From: CAJBIL01 sp049295655
GTDB taxonomy: Bacteria > Pseudomonadota > Gammaproteobacteria > Burkholderiales > Rhodocyclaceae
Length of the DNA stretch: 6,517 bases
Direction: 5' to 3'
Assembly: GCA_049295655.1 (NCBI GenBank)
Contig: JBAQRB010000302.1
Span: 1-6,517 of the forward strand
Shown here: one piece after another, positions 1 to 4,656 of the stretch
Position numbering within the stretch: the stretch's first letter is position 1
How the letters are laid out: each line of letters begins with the position of its first letter
The notes under the pieces: generated by a model
Told to the model about the DNA's origin: nothing
The model's input: the letters and a program-made list of their open reading frames with translations, nothing else
Database searches by the model: none
Translations under genes and position numbers: made by a program

Positions 1-22
1 ACCCCGAACGCGACTGCATCAT
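1..22 (-). CDS. Start of a gene translationally coupled to the antitoxin (partial; probable PIN-domain toxin)
   Basis: On the minus strand the antitoxin stop TGA (21-19) sits inside ATGATG, giving ATG starts at 22 and at 19. Only about seven codons (M-M-Q-S-R-S-G) are visible before the window ends. FitA/VapB-type ribbon-helix-helix antitoxins are normally followed immediately by a PIN-domain ribonuclease toxin (FitB/VapC), and stop/start overlap is the usual coupling. The identity as a toxin is inferred from the neighbour alone; no PIN motif falls within the window. Confidence 0.3.
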
Positions 23-282
23 CGAAGCGCATTCAGCGGGTAACGATATTCAGCCGTTGGCTGCATGACTGAGGCGACAACTACCTTGACGCGCGCCGGG
101 CTACCTTGGTTCTGCCCCGAATTCAGACTCAACTCGACACGGGTCGGCAAAACCTCGTTGGCGGCGGCCTCGAGGATCGCCAGCAACTCGCCCTGCAACG
201 AACGATGGTTGCGCTCGGCACGAACGCGCAGCCGTTCGGCAAGCGCTTCAGGAATATTCTTGACCGAAAAACTGACGCTCAT
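19..282 (-). CDS. FitA/VapB-like ribbon-helix-helix antitoxin
   Basis: A predicted 87-residue DNA-binding antitoxin. Residues 1-40 have the FitA/Arc-type ribbon-helix-helix pattern: a short beta strand (SVSFSVKNI), a first helix (PEALAERLRVRAERN), then the turn-and-helix HRSLQGELLAILEAA. The C-terminal half (about 45-87) would wrap the partner toxin and is poorly conserved in such families. I start at the ATG at 282 because the domain begins there and GGAG lies six bases upstream. An ATG at 324 would add 14 unrelated residues, although it also has a GGAAGG before it. The stop overlaps the next start (TGATG), typical of a toxin-antitoxin pair. As in that class, the protein probably represses its own promoter, but I see no clear operator. 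It is the last gene visible after metF and tfoX on the same strand. Confidence 0.72.
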   Translation of the reverse strand: MSVSFSVKNIPEALAERLRVRAERNHRSLQGELLAILEAAANEVLPTRVELSLNSGQNQGSPARVKVVVASVMQPTAEYRYPLNALR

Positions 283-378
283 GACAGGCTCCACAATAGA
301 ACCGCTTAAGGCATACGGTTTCATTATGGAACCTTCCGGACAAGCAGGTCAAATCACAGACCGGCTCGCATCAGGGCT

Positions 379-741
379 TCATTTTCGGGCGGACGGTTTC
401 TTCGGCTTTCGCCCGCGCACAGCCGCGGCCAGCGCCAGGCGCGCCCACGGCAGCATCTCGGCGGGCGACTCGAGCGCTTCGCCGGGCAGCGTCCAGTAGT
501 TCATCGTTTCGCTGCGCCCGTCCTTGCGCGAGTAGCGGAACGGCTCGCCGCCGGCTTGGTGAAACTGCTCGCTGCTCTCGCCGTCGGCCTTGAGGTACAG
601 CGTATCGAAAGCGACGATGGCGAAGAACAGCCCGTCGCAGTAGAAACCCCAGCCGCCGAACATCGCCTTGACGCGGATCGCACCGAGCGGCGCGAAGAGT
701 TCGCAGGCATGTTCGACGAGTTCGGGCAGCGGGCGCGCCAT
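379..741 (-). CDS. TfoX N-terminal domain protein
   Basis: A 120-residue protein made of a single TfoX_N domain. Diagnostic stretches are near residues 20-50: IRVKAMFGGWGFYCDGLFFA then IVAFDTLYLKADGES. Later come EPFRYSRKDGR and MNYWTLPGEALE, and the tail is basic (GRKPKKPSARK). Full-length TfoX/Sxy competence regulators also carry a C-terminal domain of about 80 residues that is missing here, so this is the common single-domain form of unknown role; calling it a competence regulator would be too strong. The ATG at 741 starts seven bases after the metF stop and gives the normal family beginning (MARPLPELVEHA). A TTG at 756 would overlap metF by eight bases and adds only five residues. The tight spacing suggests co-transcription with, and perhaps translational coupling to, metF. 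Confidence 0.85.
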   Translation of the reverse strand: MARPLPELVEHACELFAPLGAIRVKAMFGGWGFYCDGLFFAIVAFDTLYLKADGESSEQFHQAGGEPFRYSRKDGRSETMNYWTLPGEALESPAEMLPWARLALAAAVRGRKPKKPSARK

Positions 742-748
742 GGCGGCT

Positions 749-1594
749 TTACGCAACGGCTTGCGCCAAGCCGAGCCGGCGGCAGACTTCCAGCGTCAGC
801 GCCGACTGGTTCATCGAGTAGAAATGCAGTCCCGGCGCGCCGCCCTTGAGCAGGCGCTCGCACAATTCGGTCACGACATCGAGGCCGAAGGCGCGGATCG
901 ACTCGGCGTCGTCGCCGAAGCCCTCGAACTTGCGCCGCATCCAGCGCGGCAGTTCGGCGCCGCAGGCGTCCGAGAAGCGCGCGAGCTTCGAGAAACTGGC
1001 GATCGGCATGATGCCGGGAACGATCGGCAGGTCGATGCCGAGCGCGCGCACTTCGTCGACGAAGTGGAAGTAGGCGTCGGCGTTGTAGAAATACTGCGTG
1101 ATCGCCGAGTCGGCGCCGGCTTTGGCCTTTTTCTCGAAAGCGGCCAGGTCCTCGCGCGGGTTGCGCGCCTGCGGGTGCCACTCGGGATAGGCGGCGACCT
1201 CGAGGCGGAAGTGGTCGCCGGTTTCCGCGCGGATGAACTCGACGAGTTCGTTGGCGTAGCGGAATTCGCCGGTCTCGGCCATGCCGGAGGGCAGGTCGCC
1301 GCGCAGCGCGACGATGCGCCGGATGCCGGCTGCCTTGTATTCGCCAAGGATCTCGCGGATGTTCTCGCGCGTCGAGCCGATGCACGACAGGTGCGGCGCG
1401 GCAGCAAAACCTTCGGCGGCAATTTCCTTGACCGTCGCGAAGGTGCGCTCGCGCGTCGACCCGCCGGCGCCGAAGGTCACCGAGAAGAACTCGGGTTTGA
1501 GTACCGCGAGCTTCTGGCGGACGAGTCGCAGCTTGTCGACGCCTTCGGGCGTCTGCGGCGGGAAGAATTCGATTGAGAGTTCGGGAAGATTCAT
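749..1594 (-). CDS. metF: 5,10-methylenetetrahydrofolate reductase
   Basis: A cytosolic FAD enzyme that reduces 5,10-methylene-THF to 5-methyl-THF, the methyl donor for methionine synthase. The 281 residues form a single TIM barrel of normal bacterial length. Landmarks are SIEFFPP (Glu9, aligning with E. coli catalytic Glu28), SVTFGAGGSTR (residues 38-48), ALRGDLP (Asp100, corresponding to E. coli Asp120), EVAAYPEWHP (132-141) and SAITQYFYN (Gln167, corresponding to Gln183). The ATG at 1594 gives the expected N-terminus; the ribosome-binding site is weak (GGAT about seven bases upstream). In related bacteria metF lies just downstream of ahcY and a small membrane-protein gene. Here cassette DNA intervenes and the last attC ends only about 100 bases before the start codon. 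No convincing new promoter is visible, so metF depends either on read-through or on an unrecognised promoter. Confidence 0.97.
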   Translation of the reverse strand: MNLPELSIEFFPPQTPEGVDKLRLVRQKLAVLKPEFFSVTFGAGGSTRERTFATVKEIAAEGFAAAPHLSCIGSTRENIREILGEYKAAGIRRIVALRGDLPSGMAETGEFRYANELVEFIRAETGDHFRLEVAAYPEWHPQARNPREDLAAFEKKAKAGADSAITQYFYNADAYFHFVDEVRALGIDLPIVPGIMPIASFSKLARFSDACGAELPRWMRRKFEGFGDDAESIRAFGLDVVTELCERLLKGGAPGLHFYSMNQSALTLEVCRRLGLAQAVA

Positions 1595-1617
1595 GAGCGA
1601 TCCGTGTTTGGTCAGTA

Positions 1618-1678
1618 ATTTTTAGCAGTGTGCAGCATGAGGTGAAAGGGCACCCCCCATTTTTAGCAGCGCTCAGCA
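1618..1678. repeat. Two imperfect 20-bp direct repeats in the metF leader
   Basis: ATTTTTAGCAGTGTGCAGCA (1618-1637) recurs at 1659-1678 as ATTTTTAGCAGCGCTCAGCA, with 17 of 20 bases identical and starts 41 bases apart. A run of six C residues lies between them. Spaced repeats of this kind occur at the ends of some insertion sequences such as the IS21 family, so this may be a leftover transposon end, but no transposase is present and the assignment is a guess. They are the only structure I see in the 100 bases between metF and the last attC. Confidence 0.5.
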
Positions 1679-1694
1679 GTAGTGTTCATCAGAT

Positions 1695-1764
1695 GCATAA
1701 CGTTCTAGGTCAGGGGCCTGGCACGGCTTTATCGCGCAGCGTCCGGTGGATTGATGGGTTGGGC
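1695..1764 (-). other. attC recombination site 1 (after the single-pass membrane protein)
   Basis: Read on the minus strand, the R'' box GCCCAAC (1764-1758) fits RYYYAAC perfectly. The R' box GTTATGC (1701-1695), in the context AACGTTATGC, fits GTTRRRY except at one position. The 70-bp length is typical of attC, and it begins seven bases after the stop codon of the upstream gene. The internal stem is poor: only about five base pairs (GCGCG/CGTGC around loop ATAAAGC) are convincing. Its right half (1724-1744) is identical over 21 bases to 3034-3054 in attC site 3. It is the metF-proximal end of the cassette array. Confidence 0.75.
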
Positions 1765-1771
1765 GTCATAG

Positions 1772-2416
1772 CTACTCTACGTGGTTGTGAGTCTTGCATT
1801 CAACGATTCGCATGCTGTTCGGGCCGGTGACGAGATTCGCCACACAAACGTCAGTCCAGTATTCGTTCCCGGCGGTATCGCGATATGCCTGACGCATTAC
1901 TGCGACAATCGAATAACTCTTCTTCATCAGAGCGTCGAGTTCTTCGCCAGTGACAGGTCTGTCAGAAAGGAGGGTTGTATCCCTCGCTTCGACATGACTG
2001 GCTGGCGTATTAGGGGGAAGGATGCTCCTATTTCGACGGGCAATAGCTTGGGGAAGCTCATCCTTGACCCACCGGTCCGCCTGCTGCATCGCGTCGTCTC
2101 CAAAGAATACTTTCCCAGCGCCGCCCGCTTCGATAGCTGGAGATTTCCCGTAATTGCCGTTGCGAAAATTGACCATGAGCAGTTGGTTTGGGACGAAATT
2201 GCTTGGCGCCGCGATAGACATCACGTACGGCCGCTGGTCCTGACGGAACTGGGTTCTATTGGTCTCCAACTGATAGTAGGCGACGGCCGACTGACCGGCA
2301 GCAACGATGAACATGAATGTTGGAAGAAGCGCTATCCAAAGATCTACCCGCTTCTTTAGGCGGGATATCTCGCTCCTTTGTTGCTCGTCGCGGTCGCTAT
2401 CGTCTTTTTCGCTCAT
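1772..2416 (-). CDS. Cassette-encoded single-pass membrane protein, function unknown
   Basis: A 214-residue protein I cannot assign to a named family. The N-terminus is hydrophilic and charged (1-23, possibly a short coiled segment). It is followed by one transmembrane helix (about 25-47, LWIALLPTFMFIVAAGQSAV) and a soluble domain of about 165 residues. Just after the membrane helix comes a QFRQDQRPYV segment, a pattern often seen in small single-pass hypothetical proteins of integron cassettes and islands. The soluble part is probably periplasmic or beta-rich, with cysteines near positions 191 and 206. The ATG at 2416 lies about 50 bases after the preceding attC crossover point, a normal cassette leader. 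No strong Shine-Dalgarno is visible. The TAG stop is seven bases before attC site 1, so gene and attC make one complete cassette. Confidence 0.75.
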   Translation of the reverse strand: MSEKDDSDRDEQQRSEISRLKKRVDLWIALLPTFMFIVAAGQSAVAYYQLETNRTQFRQDQRPYVMSIAAPSNFVPNQLLMVNFRNGNYGKSPAIEAGGAGKVFFGDDAMQQADRWVKDELPQAIARRNRSILPPNTPASHVEARDTTLLSDRPVTGEELDALMKKSYSIVAVMRQAYRDTAGNEYWTDVCVANLVTGPNSMRIVECKTHNHVE

Positions 2417-2467
2417 AGAAAGATTGTCGAGAAGTGGAAACTACAGAACATGCGCATGACTTGTGAC

Positions 2468-2539
2468 GCCCAACGTCCAAGCTCAGCGGATGGCAAAAAG
2501 CGCAGCTTTTTGACAGTCCGCTGGAGCGCAGTGTTAGCG
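2468..2539 (-). other. attC recombination site 2 (after the four-helix membrane protein)
   Basis: This is the clearest attC in the window. On the minus strand the R'' box is CGCTAAC (2539-2533) and the R' box is GTTGGGC (2474-2468) within GACGTTGGGC. The arms pair as CAGCGGA/TCCGCTG, then after a small internal bulge as AAAAAGC/GCTTTTT around a three-base TGC loop. The bulged, imperfect pairing is what folds an attC bottom strand for the integrase. The gene stop codon TAA (2536-2534) lies inside the R'' box, so the coding region and recombination site overlap. Confidence 0.88.
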
Positions 2540-2989
2540 AGCATTTTGGGCTACACGAAAACGCCCAGACATTCTCAACCCGTCACGGATGTTCAAGCCC
2601 ATGAGCGTGAGATTTGTCGCACCAGCAAAAAGCTCAAGCCCCTGAACCAGATAGAACGTGCTGTCGAACGAGCCAGCGGCAGCCCAACGGTTAAGAAAAA
2701 TGGCGCACGGTATCAGCACCAAGAGACCATTTGCCGCAATGAACGGCATTCTTTTCTTCTTGGTTTCAATGAGCCGCCCTTGACGAGACTTTGACAGGAA
2801 GAAACCACTGCCTCCAGTTGCCGCAATTGCGGGCACCAGAATAAACAGGCCGGGCATGACGATCAGGGCTTTGAGTGTGGCCATGGCCTCGGGAGTGCCA
2901 AACAACTCCACAATGACTGTGGACAGGAAGAAGGTGGCAATTGTCAGCATGGCCAACAACCCGGCGATGAAATGAACTTGTTTCGGCAT
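2534..2989 (-). CDS. Cassette-encoded four-helix integral membrane protein, function unknown
   Basis: A 151-residue membrane protein with four predicted helices at about 6-29, 40-58, 82-99 and 111-132. A basic loop (SKSRQGRLIETKKKRMP, about 66-82) between helices 2 and 3 probably faces the cytoplasm. Notable residues are Glu28 inside or at the end of helix 1 (IVELFG), a Gly-rich turn (ATGGSGFF, 57-64) and a final helix with Asn126 and Asn133. I recognise the pattern as a conserved hypothetical proteobacterial membrane protein but know no function. The ATG at 2989 is well supported: AGGAG lies eight bases upstream. An upstream ATG at 3118 would read through attC site 3 and is not credible. Translation ends in a TAA that forms part of attC site 2. 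Confidence 0.82.
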   Translation of the reverse strand: MPKQVHFIAGLLAMLTIATFFLSTVIVELFGTPEAMATLKALIVMPGLFILVPAIAATGGSGFFLSKSRQGRLIETKKKRMPFIAANGLLVLIPCAIFLNRWAAAGSFDSTFYLVQGLELFAGATNLTLMGLNIRDGLRMSGRFRVAQNAR

Positions 2990-3005
2990 CGTGTGATCTC
3001 CTGCT

Positions 3006-3092
3006 CGCTCACGTAGAGGTGACCGGCGCTGCGCGGCTTTATCGCGCAGCGTCCAGCGACCGGAGGGAGCGGGGTCGAACGCCGGGTTCGGC
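3006..3092 (-). other. attC-like recombination site 3 (after the 95-residue protein)
   Basis: On the minus strand the R'' box is GCCGAAC (3092-3086), one mismatch from RYYYAAC. The central hairpin is perfect: nine base pairs (3027-3035 with 3043-3051, CGCTGCGCG/CGCGCAGCG) around a seven-base loop. The expected R' box is degenerate: ACGTGAGC near 3012-3006 looks like ACGTTRRRC with one T lost. It begins 22 bases after the upstream stop codon. It is probably a true cassette boundary that may no longer recombine efficiently on the R' side. Confidence 0.6.
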
Positions 3093-3114
3093 GTCACGCC
3101 GTGAAAGGTTTGAT

Positions 3115-3402
3115 TCATTTGCGAGCAGAGCGGTAGAAGGCACGGCTTCCGATTTTTTTGTATTCGATGAGCGACTTGTCCTCAAGCATCCGTGCGAGCG
3201 TGGCAAATACCCAACCTTTTGGACCGTACTGTTTTCCACTTCTCGGAACGGCGACAAAGTTTAGGTCGAGATTGTCCTTAATCTTCGCCGCTGGCACCCA
3301 GTGTTCCTGGTCCTTGAACTTTGACTCGCACTCCTTGATGAATGCGAGCAGCTCCAGAGCGGCATCGTTCAGGAGCTTGTGGATTGCATTTTTTCTAGTC
3401 AT
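3115..3402 (-). CDS. Cassette-encoded 95-residue protein, possible winged helix
   Basis: A small basic cytosolic protein with no signal peptide or membrane helix. Residues 1-30 form a helix (IHKLLNDAALELLAFIKECE). Residues 36-50 (VPAAKIKDNLDL) could be a second helix. Residues 61-92 (GWVFATLARMLEDKSLIEY then KKIGSRAFYRS) have the look of a recognition helix followed by a beta-hairpin wing ending in an aromatic. That order fits a winged helix-turn-helix fold, but this is my reading of the pattern and no family is recognised. The ATG at 3402 has an excellent Shine-Dalgarno (GGGAGG, six to seven bases upstream). It starts 33 bases after the preceding attC boundary and ends 22 bases before attC site 3. 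Confidence 0.75.
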   Translation of the reverse strand: MTRKNAIHKLLNDAALELLAFIKECESKFKDQEHWVPAAKIKDNLDLNFVAVPRSGKQYGPKGWVFATLARMLEDKSLIEYKKIGSRAFYRSARK

Positions 3403-3434
3403 GAGATTACCTCCCAGTGTTGCGTGATGGTGAC

Positions 3435-3492
3435 GCCGAACGTTAAATTGAGGGGCTGGCGTAGCCAGTCCCTCTCGAATGCAAGGTTAGGG
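3435..3492 (-). other. attC recombination site 4 (after the exported cysteine-rich protein)
   Basis: On the minus strand R'' is CCCTAAC (3492-3486) and R' is GTTCGGC (3441-3435) within AACGTTCGGC. Each departs from consensus at one base. The intervening arms pair over 11 positions (GAGGGGCTGGC at 3450-3460 with GCCAGTCCCTC at 3464-3474, one G-T wobble) around a three-base GTA loop. At 58 bp it is close to the classical minimal attC. Part of its stem (GAGGGGC) also occurs in the site after brnA. Confidence 0.85.
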
Positions 3493-3516
3493 GTTTGGTC
3501 ATATCTCCGCTTGTAA

Positions 3517-3900
3517 TTATTTGAAGATGACGCTGATTTTAGGCGGAGTTGGCTTCGGTGAGCACTGATGCAGACAACTGCTATTTTCCGTTGCACATAA
3601 CTGGTATCGCTCTACTTGGCGTTTTTCAATTTCTGAATTCTGCGAATTAGGTAGCACATTATTTGCGATCATCGGTGCTCCCTGTCCATTACGATAAGCT
3701 CTGCTCTCCGAGCTACCAGAAATGATAGGATGAGCCTCGGTACTCGTTGCTATATAAGCTTGTTTGCGACACTCCTTCAAGTCGGAGGTACAGCTTGACG
3801 CGCATGAATTTATTTCATCAGCGTATATTGTTCCTGTAATCAAGGTCAAAAGTAGGCCTGTGATTATGGGTAGGCTGATACAACCGTTTATTTTTTTCAT
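3517..3900 (-). CDS. Exported cassette protein with two mirrored cysteine triplets, function unknown
   Basis: A 127-residue protein with a clear Sec signal peptide: MKK, hydrophobic core about 8-24, likely cut after TIYA (residue 27). The mature part of about 100 residues has six cysteines in mirror order: C33-x3-C37-x6-C44 near the start and C102-x6-C109-x3-C113 near the end. They lie on stretches that look helical. An antiparallel two-helix hairpin held by disulfides in the periplasm would explain this. The middle (50-90) is polar and rich in Ser, Asn and Ala, probably flexible, and the tail is Pro/Lys-rich (PKPTPPK). I know no named family. The gene is clearly AT-richer than its neighbours, as is usual for cassettes. 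The ATG at 3900 has only a weak GGA upstream. A candidate promoter lies at 3916-3944. Confidence 0.75.
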   Translation of the reverse strand: MKKINGCISLPIITGLLLTLITGTIYADEINSCASSCTSDLKECRKQAYIATSTEAHPIISGSSESRAYRNGQGAPMIANNVLPNSQNSEIEKRQVERYQLCATENSSCLHQCSPKPTPPKISVIFK

Positions 3901-3915
3901 GATATTTCCGCTTTC

Positions 3916-3944
3916 GTAATATTTGCCACTGCTCCGTGAATCAA
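3916..3944 (-). promoter_or_regulatory. Candidate sigma70 promoter for the exported cysteine-rich protein
   Basis: On the minus strand, TTGATT (3944-3939) and TATTAC (3921-3916) are 17 bases apart and each matches the consensus at four of six positions. Transcription would start near 3909, leaving a very short leader before the ATG at 3900. Most integron cassettes lack promoters, so this is only a candidate. Confidence 0.3.
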
Positions 3945-3946
3945 AC

Positions 3947-4015
3947 CCTTAACGTTAAATATGCCGCCTATTTGACGGAAAACTATCCGTCAAAGTGCGG
4001 TATACAAATTTCGAC
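3947..4015 (-). other. Degenerate attC-like site 5 (upstream edge of the exported-protein cassette)
   Basis: On the minus strand a clear R'-type box GTTAAGG occurs at 3953-3947 in the context AACGTTAAGG. A two-part hairpin follows: TTTGACGG/CCGTCAAA (3971-3978 with 3987-3994, eight-base loop), flanked by ATGCCGC/GCGGTAT (3961-3967 with 3997-4003, one wobble). The R'' box is poor; the best candidate is GTCGAAA at 4015-4009. The size and layout fit an attC that has decayed on one side. No gene ends just before it, so the cassette it belonged to appears lost or replaced. Confidence 0.5.
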
Positions 4016-4188
4016 GAATTCGCTTCGCCAGGAAAATCAATGGCATGGCGGAAAATAGCGCTTCCTATCAGAAATCTCATTGCCGTCACTCTCCGATTTG
4101 CTCCAAGGCCCTATCGACATACGCGAAAAGCATTATTCATCAGATTGAACGATTTATCCGGCATGTAAGCAAGCCGAGAATCGGGGCA

Positions 4189-4213
4189 GCGCTCAGCGCG
4201 CAGCGCTGAGCGC
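4189..4213. repeat. Perfect 11-bp hairpin in repeat copy A
   Basis: GCGCTCAGCGC (4189-4199) and GCGCTGAGCGC (4203-4213) are perfect reverse complements around a three-base loop (GCA). Copy B at 5121-5135 keeps only the first arm. It could stop transcription coming from the right, but there is no following T-tract, so an intrinsic terminator is not demonstrated. Confidence 0.6.
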
Positions 4214-4243
4214 CGGGCAGCAGACCGGACAGTACCCACGACA
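4190..4243 (-). pseudogene. Remnant of the 3' end of a PF04020-type membrane-protein gene
   Basis: On the minus strand this region reads S-W-V-L-S-G-L-L-P-G-A-Q-R, matching the C-terminus S-W-A-L-S-G-L-L-P-G-G-Q-R of the intact gene ending at 5125. Several differences are silent (for example GGC to GGT). The normal TGA stop has become TGC within the added hairpin. Everything upstream of these 13 or so codons is missing, replaced by an unrelated inverted-repeat element, so this is a dead fragment. The silent changes suggest the fragment derives from a diverged but once functional homologue rather than a very recent copy. Confidence 0.6.
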
Positions 4244-4250
4244 AAGCTGG

Positions 4251-4341
4251 GATCGATAGGGTCAGACTCGATTGGTCTGCCAAGCATATTGATTTTTAGT
4301 TGGCAGTATTCATGAATCAATTCGCTCTGACCCTATTGATC
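4251..4341. repeat. 91-bp REP/MITE-like inverted-repeat element
   Basis: The ends are near-perfect inverted repeats: GATCGATAGGGTCAGA (4251-4266) pairs with the element's other end at 4326-4341, with one mismatch in 16. Pairing resumes inside through ATTG/CAAT and TGCCAA/TTGGCA, leaving an AT-rich loop containing ATATTGATTTTTAG. The whole can fold into a long interrupted hairpin. It codes for nothing. The ending AGGGTCAGA resembles palindromic repeats I have seen scattered in betaproteobacterial genomes near REP-associated tyrosine transposases, but I cannot confirm copy number here. It abuts the truncated gene remnant on one side and the decayed R' side of the brnTA attC on the other. Confidence 0.65.
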
Positions 4342-4357
4342 ATACTAAAGTAAAAAT

Positions 4358-4432
4358 GAGGGGCGCCGCGCGGGGCGGATTGATTGAAGAAAAGCCGCTT
4401 GACCGGCGTCCCTCTCGACTGGCGGATTGGGC
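4358..4432 (-). other. Partly decayed attC-like site 6 (after brnA)
   Basis: One base after the brnA stop TAA comes GCCCAAT (4432-4426), one mismatch from the RYYYAAC box. It is followed by a ten-base stem (GGCGTCCCTC at 4405-4414 with GAGGGGCGCC at 4358-4367, one wobble) enclosing a 37-base loop. The stem shares GAGGGGC and its neighbouring ATG/TTG-A bases with attC site 4. The expected R' box beyond 4358 is not recognisable (the minus strand reads ACTTTAGTATG where AACGTTRRRY is expected). The adjoining inverted-repeat element at 4341 may have destroyed it. Confidence 0.5.
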
Positions 4433-4433
4433 G

Positions 4434-4643
4434 TTACTTCCACTTGAGATTCAGCTTTCGGTGGGACGCTGCGCAATCGCGAAGGTAAAGATTGATGAGG
4501 CTTTGGTAAGGAATACCCACGCCCTCAGAAATGGACTTGAAGTAATTGATGCATTCTTCGTCCAGACGAATGGTGATTTGCTTCTTAAGTTGAGAAGCGT
4601 AGGGATTCTTCGTTGATTTTGAGAAGTCGTATTCGGCGCGCAT
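4434..4643 (-). CDS. brnA: BrnA-type antitoxin
   Basis: A 69-residue antitoxin of the BrnA family, which binds and neutralises BrnT and represses the brnTA promoter. Family marks are the N-terminal MRAEYDFSKSTKNPYA, the beta-strand KKQITIRLDEE (20-30), and helices CINYFKSISEGVGIPYQSLINLYLRDCA (31-58), which together form a ribbon-helix-helix DNA-binding fold; the tail is SHRKLNLKWK. I choose the ATG at 4643, where the family sequence begins. A GTG at 4652 would add three residues and start four bases after the brnT stop. Neither has a strong Shine-Dalgarno (GGTGA precedes the ATG), so translation is probably coupled to brnT. The TAA stop is followed after a single base by the attC-like site. 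Confidence 0.9.
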   Translation of the reverse strand: MRAEYDFSKSTKNPYASQLKKQITIRLDEECINYFKSISEGVGIPYQSLINLYLRDCAASHRKLNLKWK

Positions 4644-4656
4644 GGTCGTCACCCAG

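Larger units (their letters stand above)
4074..4243. repeat. Direct repeat copy A (duplicated tail of the PF04020-type gene plus spacer)
   Basis: This segment matches 5011-5168 in the same orientation over essentially its whole length, roughly 85-90% identical by eye. Differences include an eight-to-nine-base insertion near 4082 (GCCGTCACT), one AAGC unit fewer near 4170, and an added hairpin half near 4200-4213. The match starts at ATCTCATT and ends at CCCACGACA. The two copies bracket the brnTA cassette and the REP-like element. Confidence 0.9.
4016..4433. other. Gene-free stretch between the exported-protein cassette and brnA
   Basis: No believable gene lies here. The 69-codon ORF on the minus strand (4320-4111) is assembled from a repeat element and a copied gene tail and has no ribosome-binding site. 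From right to left the stretch holds the attC-like stem after brnA (4432-4358), a 91-bp inverted-repeat element (4341-4251), and a diverged copy of the end of the PF04020-type membrane-protein gene plus its downstream spacer (4243-4074) with a strong hairpin. About 60 bases (4073-4016) show no recognisable feature. Confidence 0.7.

Noticed and set aside
501..1385. Long minus-strand ORF (294 codons) overlapping metF and the TfoX gene
   Set aside because: It is out of frame with both genes, Arg/Pro/Ala-rich, and explained by GC-rich third positions.
668..1576. Long plus-strand ORF (302 codons) opposite metF
   Set aside because: It is a mirror ORF of GC-rich coding sequence. metF carries all the family motifs on the other strand.
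1600..1660. Promoter for metF (TTTCAC, 17 bases, TAAAAA on the minus strand)
   Set aside because: The -35 matches the consensus at only two positions and the -10 at four, which is not better than chance.
1781..2359. 192-codon plus-strand ORF opposite the single-pass membrane protein
   Set aside because: It has no ribosome-binding site or family pattern and runs against the cassette orientation. The minus-strand gene has a proper membrane helix and ends right at an attC.
2990..3118. N-terminal extension of the four-helix membrane protein from an ATG at 3118
   Set aside because: The added 43 residues are translated from attC site 3, while the ATG at 2989 has an AGGAG at good spacing and begins a typical membrane-protein N-terminus.
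4111..4320. 69-codon minus-strand ORF
   Set aside because: It spans the inverted-repeat element and the copied gene tail in a different frame from the membrane protein, has no ribosome-binding site and shows no protein features.
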